Source of the DNA: Dichetophora obliterata
Taxonomy: Eukaryota > Arthropoda > Insecta > Diptera > Sciomyzidae
Length of the DNA: 64,000 nt
Direction: 5' to 3'
Assembly: GCA_963920525.1 (NCBI GenBank)
Contig: OY986437.1
Location: forward strand, 111,964,715-112,028,714
Shown here: positions 23,340-34,780 of the stretch, piece by piece
Numbering within the stretch: position 1 is the stretch's first letter
Layout: the number at the start of each line of letters is the position of its first letter
Program-made: the position numbers and the translations under genes
The notes under the pieces: model-generated
Told to the model about the DNA's origin: nothing
Seen by the model: only the letters and a program-made list of their open reading frames with translations
The model's database searches: none

Positions 23340-24882
23340 ATGAAGATAAACGCAGTTTCTCGCCTTGAGATAAGCAATTATATCACAACCAAGTATTGTA
23401 TTTCGGAAACTAGAAACACGATCATATTTTTGAAGACCATAAACATAACGCGTGGCATAATTAAACGCAATCTGAAGTTTCAACTGGGACGAGGAATCAA
23501 GTTTACTATACACTATTTCCGAAAAAGATATAACAGGTAAGACAAGTTGAATTACCAACTTACGCCTAATATCAACTGGAATTACACTGGATTAACAATC
23601 TTAGGTTACGCAAAACATAATACACTTTACTTACAATACTATTAACATGGTCAACACATGACAGAAAAGAATTTAAATGGAAGCCTAGATTCACAACTTT
23701 CAGCACAACAATAAGCTTATTTGACCCAATAAACAAATCAGGAACATCATTTAAACATTTGACTTGGAAGAATTAAGTATAAGATCATTGTTTCTAGCCC
23801 ATTCATTAACAATATTGAGGTCTTCATTCAACCTGCATCCAAGGTCATCAATGAGACCAGTTCTACGTGAAAGATACAATTGGACATCATTAGCGTGATT
23901 ACAAACAGAAAATATGTCATTTAAAAACATAGAAAACAAAAAGGGCCAAGTATAGAACCCTGAGGGACACCATTTAAGACGGTTTTCTACCCTGACGACA
24001 ATTGACCAATTTTTACTTTTTGAAGCTTATTGCACAAGTAGCTGGACATTAAATTAACGGCACTTTCACCGAAACCAAACAATGGCTTAAGCTTACGACA
24101 CAAAATTTGATGATTAACTTTATCAAACGCTTTCGAGAAATCTAACAAGCACAAAAGCGTCATAGACCCTCTATCTGTAGACATATTTTTCATGGTCTGT
24201 TATTTGTTGAGCTATAAGTTTTTCACAAATTTTTGCTATCGGTGAAAGGATGCTTGTAGGTCTGAAATCATTGGGACAAGATGGATTTTGCTTTTTTGCT
24301 ATTGGAAGAACAATGGCGACTTTCCATACATCAGGGAACGTTGACGACAAGAAGCATGAATTGATAATGTGAGTTAGAGGGCTTATAATATGGCGCAGTT
24401 AGATTTTAATAAATTTTATGGGAACACCATCAGCAGCCATTGCATTTCAATTAATTTGCGACACACATTTACCTACATCAAACTGAACCACTGAGGAAAA
24501 ATTAAAGGACTGACACAAGAGAGGATTTAGAGAGGTAAAATTATTACTATTAGCAGAAGCTAAAGCAGCATTATTAGCAAAAAAACAGTTTAAAACTTCA
24601 GGATCTAGATGGCTTTCAACTTTAGGTTTGTTGCATACCCCAAGGCTTTTGATATTATTCCAAACCACTTTATTTGGAAGAGAGAGCTTAGGTTTGTTAA
24701 AGTAGAAAAGCATTTTAGCTTGTCTAGTTACAAAGACGACTTCGTTCCTCGCCATTCTGTAGGCTTCCCAGTTTGCTTCTGAAGGATTTAGCCACCAAGT
24801 AGTTCGTAATTTATTTCTTTTCTTAATGACAGACAGGACATGCTGGGAAAACCATGGACACGACATCTTTTTTATTGTACAA
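23340..24882 (-). pseudogene. CR1-type LINE ORF2, reverse transcriptase half, decayed
   Basis: Reading on the minus strand from 24866: 'MSCPWFSQHVLSVIKKRNK' (end of the EN-RT linker), then the RT with 'LLDFSKAFDKVNHQIL' at about 24140-24090. The catalytic motif is degraded to 'HANDVQLYLS' near 23890, where the family has F/YADD, so the enzyme is dead. The C-terminal 'QIAFNYATRYVYGLQKYD' lies near 23470. Several frameshifts and stops separate the blocks at 24447, 24193, 23939 and 23558. The 3' end of the LINE is lost at 23340. The upstream half continues after removal of the 24883-27484 insertion. Confidence 0.82.
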
Positions 24883-25160
24883 TAGACTGGTCGTTATTTC
24901 AACTTTTTTACCCCGATTTGAAACCGCTAGGCGGATAAAGTTTCCTTTTAACCTAAAAACATTGAAAATAAAATTTGATGGCGATCGGATAAGATTTAAT
25001 GGGCGCGCACTTGGCTCAAAGTTTGAGAAAACACGGGATATATGGGTAAATTTTTTTTTTTATTCTGTAACATATTCGCCATTTTTTTTTAATTTATTAG
25101 ATTGACAGATTTATATTAAAATTTCCTTTTTAAAATGCTATCAAGGTCCAAAATCGGATT
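24883..25160 (+). repeat. Left terminal inverted repeat of the 2.6-kb transposon
   Basis: About 270 bp, pairing with 27220-27484; several substitutions and short indels in homopolymers separate the arms. Confidence 0.88.
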
Positions 25161-25397
25161 AAAGTTGGCTGAGTTAGAGAAAGTTATGTGTTGGTTAGTC
25201 CATATTTTATACATAAGGAAACAGTTGGAATAAGTTTTTATTTTATTTTGAATTTCAACATATAGGTATTTCCAATAAACCAAATTTAAATTAAAAAAAA
25301 TTAAATTAAATTGAAAAAAGGATATCCCTTTATAGGATGTAATGGGGAAAAAATTGTATATTAGTAATGCATAGTATGTATAATATATAGTATCTAC

Positions 25398-25967
25398 TTA
25401 GAATTTATTTGAAATGAAAGAAGATTTTTTATGTGAGGAAAATTTTTTTCGATAAGCATCAACAAACTGAAACACCAATTGTTTTGGATCTTCACCTTTT
25501 GTTAGAATGCGATTGTAATCCTTCATAAATTTTACACCTCGCTCAGCGGTATCGGTGGTGACAAATAAGTCTCGACAAAAAGTATGAGCATCTTGATAAT
25601 CGTCATTTTGTTCCCATGTTAACGGATCATATTGCAAAAAAGAAGCAGACAAACCGAACACAGCGAAGAAATTGTTTGTTTTATACGACACAAAATCCTT
25701 CAAGGAGCTAGTGTGTAATACTTTGGGGTTTAAAATTCTTCGACCCTCCAATAATTCAATATTTGGTTCCATTGATTGAAGGCATTTAACCATTTTTCGC
25801 TTTTCTTCAAGGGAAACACAAGCATCAAAAAAAGCCAAAGCTATGGTCTCCGGTGTTAAGTACCAAAAATGATTTTTCATCTTCAACAAAATTGTTTCGA
25901 AAATCTCTTTATCGGTTTTTGCATAAGCAATAGAGTGTTTCAGAAATTCCAAACCAGATTTTAACAT
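25398..25967 (-). CDS. Transposase-like C-terminal domain, uncertain family, 189 aa
   Basis: The frame reads 'ILLKMKNHFWYLTPETIALA', 'FFDACVSLEEKRKMVKCLQ', 'DFVSYKTNNFFAVFGL', 'LQYDPLTWEQNDDYQDA' and 'TTDTAERGVKFMKDYNRILT', ending in a basic tail. The order W-Y-L-PE, ALAFFD-V-EKRKMV, DP-W, AERGVK-DYN-LTK-E matches a protein family I recall as frequent and unnamed in insect and cnidarian genomes; not searched. Upstream on the same strand, 26220-26076 reads 'IDDKECEAIKAFCHQQLA' and 'RADYKELLHLTLTFLIYG' and ends at a possible GT donor (26075). A possible AG acceptor lies at 25978-25977, but direct joining there runs into a stop, so the intron is doubtful and the gene may be frameshifted. The N-terminal half of a full transposase is not seen. 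Most likely the gene of the surrounding transposon. Confidence 0.6.
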   Translation of the reverse strand: MLKSGLEFLKHSIAYAKTDKEIFETILLKMKNHFWYLTPETIALAFFDACVSLEEKRKMVKCLQSMEPNIELLEGRRILNPKVLHTSSLKDFVSYKTNNFFAVFGLSASFLQYDPLTWEQNDDYQDAHTFCRDLFVTTDTAERGVKFMKDYNRILTKGEDPKQLVFQFVDAYRKKFSSHKKSSFISNKF

Positions 25968-26759
25968 ATATTTTGACTAGAAACATGCAAACATCTCTCA
26001 GTGAATTTAATTCTCTTTTTGTTAGTTTAAATTGTTCTCGAAAAATAAATATCTTCAGACTAAAAATTACTTTACCCATAAATCAGGAACGTGAGTGTCA
26101 GATGAAGAAGCTCTTTGTAGTCTGCGCGACTGTGATCTTTTGCTAATTGTTGATGGCAAAAAGCTTTGATTGCTTCACATTCTTTATCGTCTATTTTTGA
26201 AGAGACAATACCATCCTATAGACCGCTTTTAAATAGTTGGTGATCGAGTTGGTCCCAATGTTTGAATTCTTTTTTGTGCATTCAAACATTCATTGCTTTT
26301 ACCATGCATCCATTCAACAACAATAACTAATTCTGTTGCTATGTCGTACATTCATTGTATTTGATGATTGACTTTTTCGCAAACATTTATATAATACCGT
26401 TACATGTCAAGCAACGAAATGAAAAAAATAAAACCAAATTGAAGTGTTGTGAAAAATTCAGTGTGAACAAATTTTTGAGATAATTTATAACACTGTTTTT
26501 CGAGCAAAGAAGACAAACACAAAAAGTTAAATATGGAAGATTTTTTCTAGAAGCTTAATTTTATTTACCACTTGTTTACTATTTAAATACTAGCTTCTGG
26601 CAAAGCAAAAACTCGTTTCATTTCTATGGTGCATTTCGACAAACTATCGAACACCAATGAATATTGAAATAAATGAAGAAGCAACTAGAACAGATGGCAA
26701 CCCTTGATAGAGTTGATGGCGGTGATCTATAAATAGCCTACTGCTTTGAAACGTCATAT

Positions 26760-26982
26760 GATTAGCAGCCATACAATTCATAAGAATGAATTCTAAAATC
26801 TGCACATTCATATGCTAGTTTAAACAGTGAGTTGATCACAGCTTAATCACTCAAAGACTACTGAAGAGGAAAATGTAGCGATTTCCGAAACAGACTGTCT
26901 AGTCAGCTAAGTGATTGACTCTATATAGAGTTGTTGTTGCCTTCTTGAAAACTTACTTGATCTAAAGCTCACAATCTTAATT
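26760..26982 (+). repeat. Short interspersed repeat (about 225 bp), copy 1
   Basis: The reverse complement of this segment recurs at 44892-45123. Shared blocks include 'GCAGCCATACAATTCATAAG', 'GTGAGTTGATCACAGCTTAA', 'CAGACTGTCTAGTCAGCTAA' and 'CTTGATCTAAAGCTCACAAT'. It is non-coding. Nested inside the 2.6-kb transposon. Confidence 0.8.
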
Positions 26983-27219
26983 CATGTAATTATTCAATAG
27001 ATCATAAAAACTAATTAAATCAATTTATTTTGTTGACGTTCTTATGTAGTCAAAAGTATTTTTATGCAAACATATACTTTTTTCATACCCTGTAAAACCA
27101 TTTTTTGTTTTGTCATAACAGGTGACTTAGGTTTTGTTACTTTTTTGCCTTTCACTAAGGCACGTAAGAGATATCTCATATTAATGCGCTACTAAACGTT
27201 GTAAATTCGTTAGTTTTCA

Positions 27220-27484
27220 ACCGATTTTGGACCTTGATAGCATTTTAAAAAGGAAATTTTAATATGAATCTGTCAATCTAATAAATTTAAAAAAAATGGC
27301 AAATATGTTTCAGAATAAAAAAAAAAGTTTTACCCATATACCCCGTGTTTTCTCAAACTTTGGGCCTAGTGCGCGCCCATCAAATCTTATCCGATCACCA
27401 CCAAATTTTATTTTCAATATTTTTAGGTTAAAAGGAAACTTTTTCCGCCCGGCGGTTTCAAATTTATTTTTAACGACCAGTCTA
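27220..27484 (-). repeat. Right terminal inverted repeat of the 2.6-kb transposon
   Basis: Complement of the left arm. Short open frames on both strands (27296-27502, 27310-27492) are a by-product of the repeat. Confidence 0.88.
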
Positions 27485-28412
27485 TTGTACAACTACGTTT
27501 AGGAACATGTTTTTCAAACAGAAATTTAATAGGTTCTAAAAGGTAATTAAGCTTATCATTAACGTTGTGTTGAAGCCAACAGTCATTAAACGATAGCAAG
27601 GACACATCACGGAAGAGAAACGGATAATTTATGTTCTTGAATTCACTATAAGAAAAATTATTTGGGATAACTAAAGACAAAAATTGACATTTAACGTGCA
27701 AAAAATCAAGTCATGATCAGAGACAAAGCACAATTGATTAAAAAGAGAGACAACAGACGGATCAAAAACAATAAAAAAGTCAAGAAGAATAGGAGTGGTA
27801 TTATTGGAGAAGCAAGTAGGCATAGAATCTTTTACAACTGACAATCCTAACGACGATATGTTGTTTTGCAATAATTGTTTAGGCAGTTCGTTAGAAAGGA
27901 GATTTATGTTAAAGTCACCACACTCAAAAATTAAGTCATAACCAAGAATACTATTTGATAATAGAGAAAACAAAGGCTCAACAGAGAAACATTTATTAGG
28001 ATTATACACACACGAAAAAAGAATTTTATTGTGGTTGTGTGAAACACAAAGATAAATAAATTCAGTACCTGATCCACTAGAACGACTGACAACTTTTGCA
28101 TTAAGCTCGTTTTTGCAATATATTGCAACTCCCTCTTCCATTCTATCATACTGGTCGGTTTTAAAAAGTTTATAACTAAGAATATCACAAGAATTATCAC
28201 TAATATCACTACATAGCCAAGTTTCCGAAATGAAAATAATGTCAACTAAAGAGTTTTCAAATGTGTACCTGATATAGTCCAGTTTAGCTCGTTCAAGCTA
28301 CGAGCATTAAAATGAACTACATTAAGTCCACTGCGTTGCTTACATAAAACCTGAATTAAAATTTTTTGATTCACATCAGCACCAGAAGGTGTTAATCTAG
28401 AGATAGACATAA
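27485..28412 (-). pseudogene. CR1-type LINE ORF2, endonuclease half, decayed
   Basis: From about 28410 on the minus strand: 'GLNVVHFNARSLN', a frameshift, then 'DIIFISETWLC' (catalytic Glu), 'MEEGVAIYCKNEL', 'FECGDFNINLLS' (catalytic Asp/Asn), 'TPILLDFFIVFDPS' and 'FVSDHDLIFCTL' (SDH motif). It ends in the linker 'HVPKRSCTI', which resumes at 24882 past the transposon. Frames are broken near 28245 and 28141. Together with 23340-24882 it gives one 5'-complete but 3'-truncated ORF2. No gag is seen upstream. Confidence 0.82.
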
Positions 28413-28459
28413 GAATAATCAAATAGAAAAATCTTTTTTATATTAATTTTTTTCTTATG

Positions 28460-28620
28460 TGTATAAGAGTACTTTTGTTTCCTTTTAATAAAAAAAATTA
28501 TTTGTAAAAACTTCAATTTTCATATTAATAGTCAGTTTTGGCTTCGGCCGAATACGTACTATATTATAAAATGGCCAAAAATTCGGTTTCAGCCAAAATT
28601 CCGATTTCCGTCGGACACTA
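28460..28620 (+). mobile_element. hAT-like element, right terminal fragment
   Basis: Ends GTCGGACACTA, identical to the right terminus of the hAT-like element at 54634. Matching continues inward for about 160 bp ('AGTACTTTTGTTT-CTTTTAA', 'TTTTCATATTAATA', 'TCGGCCGAATA', 'AAATGGCC-AA-ATTCGGTTTC'). The left end was not found, so the copy is truncated. It lies just 5' of the LINE ORF2. Confidence 0.7.
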
Positions 28621-30083
28621 GTTTTAAGCACATAAAAAAGCTTGTAATGAAACAGTGTGAAAAATTAGTTTTTTTTACATCTCCAAATAAGCAACCACTG
28701 GGGACACCGCACGCATTCGAAGTACTAATTTTTATAAATTTTGTTTATAACTTTGGATTAATTAAAAATATATATGGAATTTTATACTATTTGCAATTTT
28801 CGTACAAATAAAATGTTTCTTGAAACTTCAACTCATTTCACTAATTTATTAGTTTCCTTTTTTAAACAAAATAAAACTTCGGTATTTTTGGTGTCCTCCG
28901 TACGCAATCTAGTAGATACATTATATTTAGGTTTATATTTTAATAAATCCTTTAAACCCAATTTTATTTTAAAGATACACATATACTGAACAAAACTGGA
29001 TAAAAAAATTGTAATTCATTCTATCATTAAAATGCACCATTCAAGTAAAAGTACTGAAAAATGTCCCCGTGCGCAACATGGAATGTGTGATATATAGATT
29101 TTTGCTTAGACACTGAAACGTCATAGCATTGTCTACGAAATAACAATATTTTATATAAAGTTTTTGAATTTGAGGTTTTTTGAGGGAATTTTTACTAAAA
29201 TAGATACTCCAAACAATATATTGACATGTTTACATCTTCGATAGCTTGGGGAACTTCGGGGAACTTTTGAATCAAAATAAAAATTTATCTAAACAAACTA
29301 AAAATTTTTATATGCATTAATTTTTTTTTTATTACAAAAACGAAATATTTTCGAATTTTCAATTTTTTGGTATTGCATCTAAGGATATTAAAAAAATTAA
29401 GTAGGATTAAAAATGTTCAATAAAATAGTTACAATAAAATTAAGTTATATTCAAGGTATGTGCCATTTTTATTAATATTTTCGATAATTTTATTGCTGCC
29501 AACCAAGCAGGACTTCATCAATTAACTTAAAATTTTCAGTAGAGATAGCTTAAATATTTGCAATCCAAATGCCATAACTCATTTTTGCAATTTCGAAAGT
29601 TTTTATTGTGACTTATGGCCACCGAATCGACGTTGCTGGCCCAGAGTGCAGCGGTACTCAGAAGCAACCGTGCTCAGTTTTAAGAATTTTTGTTTTGAGT
29701 TATGACAGTAGTCTGGCGATAAGATTTATTTTTCCATCAAAATTAGCTTTTTTTCATAAAATAGGTATTTATGTACAAAGGCGCAAAAATCATGATTTGA
29801 GTTCTGATAATAAAGTACCTCTCCCTCACGAGCAATTTCTATATTCGCCTTACCAAAGCACTGAACACTGTAACAAAGCTTGTGGATGAGGCCAAATTAA
29901 AGCTAAAGCAGTTTATTTTTTTTTTTTTTTTGCTTTTTTTCGTTTGTTTACAAGTAAATCCGATAAACAATGAGAACCACAAATTTTCCTAATATTTAAC
30001 TTAAACAACATAGCAACGTGAAAAGCAGTAAAATTCCCTGAGCAAAAAAAAAGAATAAGAAACCAACAAAAGAAAATCAAGCT
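28621..30083. other. AT-rich DNA, no gene
   Basis: The frames at 28774-28989 and 29608-29889 show no domain. 29611-29690 is a brief GC-richer island without further signal. Confidence 0.5.
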
Positions 30084-30146
30084 TTACATAATGAAAACAA
30101 CAACAATAAAAACAACAACAACAATAACAACAACAACCACAAAAAA
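30084..30146 (+). repeat. Imperfect (CAA)n microsatellite
   Basis: Runs of CAA/AAC triplets interrupted by AAT and CCA variants. Confidence 0.8.
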
Positions 30147-30724
30147 TTGAGGCATTAATATAAGTTATGAAAACTTTTTGACTTTTCGGGCATGGGAAGA
30201 AAATATTTTTGAAGCAAATATTAACAAAAATAGCTGGTGTATTAAATCTTTGCCTGTGAGATAAAACGTGAAGTACATACGTACAGAAGAGCCTGACCGT
30301 GAATAAACAAGTTTCTATAAGGAAAATTATATTCTTTAAAATTAACGAAATACTCTGTAATTAGAAACTTTTCATAAAATTTACCCAAAACTACTTTTTA
30401 TTAGTTGCTTCTTTCAATAGCACCATGCGACAAATTATTGCACACATGAGAAAATCCAAAATACTTTGAAAAAAGTACTTAAAATATTTTAATTGTACAT
30501 CCCCGTTTCTTTGTACGAGTTAAGAACAATTTTTAAATGTATTGTAGCTTTTATTTTCAATGCACTTCTTTTAATTGCAGCAAAAGTATATTCCTATGCA
30601 TTCTTTATTTCGTTAAATATTATTATTATTATACCTATTATTTAAACTAAAACACATTGAAGTATGATAATAATATAATTATTTCATTTAAAATATTATG
30701 AATTACTTTTTCTTATATGTTGAA
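30147..30724. other. AT-rich DNA, no gene
   Basis: Nothing recognised between the microsatellite and the Helentron-like element. Confidence 0.5.
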
Positions 30725-32569
30725 CTAGCTGAAACCCGGCGCGTTGCTGCCACTCTCCCTATTCAAACGCCCATAAAATGTTATCAGTTAAACAGCATGT
30801 CTAAATTGAGGTCAAATACTGAATTCTGAGACTGTGCGACCTATATCCACAAGGCAATTCGATATAACAAATTTGGGTTGTATAGGAAGTGCCACTTCCT
30901 GTTCATCACCGCTAATAGAATGTAATCAATTAAACTGGATGTCTACATGGCGGTCGAATACCGAATTCCAAAACTGTGCGACATATAACTCCAAAACTAT
31001 TCGATAGCACAAATTTTGATTGTATGGGAGGTGCCACTCTCCTTTTCCCTACGCCCATAAAATTTTAGCAATGAAACTGCATGAGTACATTGAGGTCGAA
31101 TACTGAATTTTGAGGCTGAGTTACCTATAACTCCAAATCTATTCGATATCGCAAATTTGGGTTAAATTGGAGGTGTCACGCCCCCCCGACAAACTCTAAA
31201 AAATTTTATCAGTAAATCTGCAAGCGTAAATTTTGGTCGAATACTGATTTCCGACGCTGTGCGACCTTGAACTACAAAGCTATTCGACATCACAAATTTT
31301 CGTTGTATGGGAGGTGCCACTCCCCCTTGATCAATGCTCATAAAATGTAATCAATGAAACTGCATGTGTACATTGAGGTCCAATACTGAATTCCAAAGCT
31401 GTGAGACCTATAACCCCAATGCTATTTGATATCTCTAATTTGGGTTAAATAGGAGGTTTCACGCCCCCTTGTCGTACGCCCATAAAATGTAATTAATGAA
31501 ACTGCATGTATAAATTGGGGCCGAATACTGAATTCTGACGCTGATATTCAATATCGCAAATTTACGTTAAATGGGAGGTGCCACGCCCCTCTTACCAATG
31601 AACATAGATTGAATCAATGAAACTGCATGTGTATATTGAGGTCGAATACTGAATTTCGGCGTTGTACGACTTATAACTCTAAAACTATTTGATAGCACAA
31701 AGTTGGGTTGTATGGGAAGTGCCACTCCCTTTTGCCCTACGACGACAAAATGTAAGTATTGAAAATGCATGTATAAATTTAGGTCGAATACCAAATTCTT
31801 ACGCTGTCAACCTATAACTTCAAAGCAATACGATATCGCAAATTTGGGTTGTAAGGGAGATGTCACGCCTCCCTGTCTAACGCCCATAAAATAAAACCAT
31901 TGAAACTGCATGTGTAAATTGAGGTCAAAAACTGAATTCCAAAGATGAATTCCTATTACTTCAAAGCTATTCGATATCACAAATTTGGGTTGTATCGGAG
32001 GTGCCCCTCCCCCTTGTCCACTCCCATAAAATTTCATCACAGAAACGGTACGTCTAAATTGTGGTCGAATACCGAATTTCTAAGCTGTGCGACCCATAAC
32101 TCTAACTAAAGCTATTCGATAACAACATTTTTTTATTTATATGTGGGAGGTAAAAGGGGGTGTGGCATTGCCCCTTTAACCATCTCGTACTCAAAGCAAA
32201 GCGTACTTACAAAATTTGAGCTCAATCGGACCAATGGTTTCGAAGTATTTTGATATTTTCTTTAAAGTAGGCGTAGATGAATTGTGACCACGCCCATTTT
32301 TTCAAAGTTAATTATAGTTATCATACGAACTTATTTACCAAATTTTAATTTCATACGACCAAAACCGTCTTAAATACAGCATTTTTATTGATTTGTGGGC
32401 GACAAAAGGGGGTGTGGTACAAAACCTGCAAAGATACACACATGCAATTTCTTATGTGCACCCTCCACACAGACCCCAATCACCCCTGAAAATTTCATTG
32501 AAATCGGGCAAGCCGTCTAGGAGGAGTATGCGAACAGGAAGTTTTGCCACTTAATTTTATATATATAGA
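30725..32569 (+). repeat. Helentron-like element copy 2: long array plus tail
   Basis: It starts CTAGCTGAAACCCGGCGCG and carries about nine degenerate units of about 140 bp (anchors 'CGCCCATAAAATGT', 'GCATGTGTAAATTGAGGTCG', 'GCTATTCGATATCGCAAATT', 'GTATGGGAGGTGCCAC'). A non-repetitive tail (about 32130-32569) has 'GGGGGTGTGGCA', 'GAAATCGGGCAAGCCGTC' and ends 'TTTTATATATATAGAT'. The minus-strand frames 31567-31794 and 31807-32040 are translations of the repeat and not genes. More units than copy 1, so array size varies between copies. Confidence 0.7.
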
Positions 32570-32990
32570 TATCAAAACAGTGGGCGCAAAAGTGGGCGTG
32601 GTCAATTTTTCTTTCAGTAAACACTTAAATTGGATTACTACGAACATTTGAAAAAAAATTATCCGAATCGGTCCAGCCGTTTTCCGATTTTAGATAAATT
32701 GAAAAAAGTGGGCGCAAAAGTGGGCGTGGTCAGTTTTTCTTTCCGACAAAACTTAAATTGGATTACTATGAACATTAAAAAAAAAATTATCCAAATCGGT
32801 CCAGCCGATTTCCGATTTTAGATAAATCAAAAAAAGTGGGCGCAAAGTGGGCGTGGTCAATTTTTCTTTCCGTAAAAACCTAAGTTGGACTATTACGAAC
32901 ATTTTAAAAAAAAATTATCCAAATCGGTTCAGCCGTTCTCAACTGATGCAATTACCAACGAACGACATTTGATTTTTATTTATATAGAAT
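32570..32990 (+). repeat. Helentron-like second array, 'GTGGGCGTGGTCAATTTTTC' units
   Basis: Three units at 32580, 32706 and 32833 (about 126 bp), directly after the TATATAGAT end of the preceding element. The last one ends 'CTCAACTGATGCAATTACCA' and 'TTTTTATTTATATAGA'. Same unit and same order as 12721-13315. Confidence 0.7.
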
Positions 32991-33352
32991 TCAATTAACT
33001 TTCGTTCATTTGTCGTATGACCATTTTTTCCCTTTGTTATTGGTTGCGTGCTATTTTGATTGCTATTTCCAACAAAAATAGCACGTATGTACACAATTTG
33101 AACTGCATAAAATTCATACATTTACTTTTCATATCAATTAAAATCAAATTTGCAAAAAAAAAAATTTCCAATAGGTCCAAAACCCTTCACTCAAACACAT
33201 ATAACTCGACCAAATCAAAACATTTTCAAACAATTTTTTTTTAAAACCATCAAGAGAACGTACCCTACAAAATGGTATCGGCAGATTTTTTTTTACCCAG
33301 CCGAACTCTCAAACACTCGTCACAAACAGATTTGACAACATTTTTTTATATA
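32991..33352 (+). repeat. Further abutting repeat fragment ending TATATATAGAT
   Basis: A third 'TTTTTTTATATATATAGAT' end closes at about 33358. Inside are 'GTCGTATGACCATTTTTTCC' and 'AACGTACCCTACAAAATGGT', without coding. The small frames on both strands are not convincing. Confidence 0.45.
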
Positions 33353-34778
33353 TATAGATTGTATATTGAATATTATTGAACTTATAACGTTAGCCACGAC
33401 TGTAACTTAAATACTGTTTATTTCACTCATTTAAAATTTACACTCATAACGAATATTGATTTTGTTCTAAATTGAGCAATTGCTGGCTAAACGTTTCACT
33501 AAAAATTGTTAAGCATTCACTATTAATTCTGGAGCGGAAGAATAAAGAGGCAGTCTACATTTATTACTTCGCGCATTTTTCTTTCAAAAAGTTCAGGATA
33601 GTATCTTAAACTTAATGTTGGCACGAAGATGGTTATAGATGCCTGAGCTGACTTTCCCTGCCCGCACCTAACATTACATAATTATTTTTTTAAAGACTGA
33701 ATGTCTTTAAAGTTTGCTTGAAACAGATTTCGAATTTTGAAATATTTTAAACAAACGCGTTTTACTTATTTACACTAAAAAAATTGTTCAGTTTTACACC
33801 AAATTATGTGTAAAAATTAATTCAATTTACTAATCGTTGCCACAAATGAGACTGAATTCGATGTTAATATAAGGTTTGGTACAGGCATACAATTATATTG
33901 AAACCATTTTTAGATAAATGTTATATATAACACTTAGCCAATTTTAGCTAATAACACAAAAATCTTTTCGGAGTGGATAATTCTGCAATAGTGATGAAAA
34001 ATTCATTTTCATGGTGGCCATATTTTCTTTTGTTTTAAAAACACCGATGCTGATTGACAAAGTTTGGGATAAATGGTTTTTCATTTTCGGTGAAGCGAAA
34101 TAAACTACGTTTTATTAGGCCAATTCGAGGACAAAAAGGCAGTTAATTGCTATTGTAAATACAACTGTTGAAAGGAATAAAAGAATTACGTTTGATATTT
34201 TATTGAAATTACAAATAATTGTGCAAAAATTATACTAAAACGAATCATTTAGAAAGTAAAAGCAACAAACTAAATAACAACAAAAATCAAATCAAATCAT
34301 TTGATATAAGAGAAATGCGAAATTTCTATAGATACTAACTAATAACAGCCAATTATTTCGCACCGAATTACATAATTTGCATTCAAGTTCATGAATGAAA
34401 AGAGTAACAAGCAAAAAAACATAAAAATTTTAATACTTTTTATGCTTCATTGTCATAATGTATAATTCAAATGAATGTTTGAATTTCAACCAAATCTGTT
34501 TAAATATACGCCAAATCATACAGTAAAATACGTACAAACAAAACTAATTCAACCTGTTTTAATTCAAATTTACTCCGAACCTTGATACATATTTAATATA
34601 AACACAACAAATTCAACCAGTTTCTGTTACAATACATGAAAAATTAAAGAACATTAAGATGTAAAGAAAGAGTGCAGTAACAAATCTTCGCAGAATTAAT
34701 GTGGTCACTTTTTTTGTAAATTTTTCATTTTGCACTTATAATAGAAAAAAGTCTGATTTCAAAGGCAATAAGCATATA
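33353..34778. other. AT-rich DNA, no gene
   Basis: Strongly AT-rich; no frame, array or terminal repeat could be identified. Confidence 0.5.
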
Positions 34779-34780
34779 TA

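Larger units (their letters stand above)
24883..27484. mobile_element. DNA transposon of uncertain superfamily, long TIRs, 8-bp target duplication
   Basis: A 2602-bp insertion in the LINE. The target duplication TTGTACAA is present at 24875-24882 and 27485-27492. The ends are TAGACTGGTCGTTA and its complement. The terminal inverted repeats are about 270 bp (24883-25160 against 27220-27484) and still highly similar ('AAAATAAAATTTG', 'GATCGGATAAGATTT', 'GATTGACAGATT' in both). Removing the element restores the LINE frame across '...RSCTI' and 'KKMSCPW...'. One transposase-like frame lies inside on the minus strand, and a short repeat at 26760-26982 is nested in it. 8-bp duplications are known for hAT, P and some Merlin elements, and long TIRs are typical of MuDR or P. 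The protein did not let me choose. Confidence 0.88.

Noticed and set aside
25977..26075. 99-nt GT-AG intron in the unclassified transposase
   Set aside because: Joining the two blocks at these sites produces an early stop; without intact copies or RNA the intron cannot be claimed.
29608..29889. 93-codon frame as a host exon
   Set aside because: No recognisable domain or clear splice-site context; AT-rich second half.
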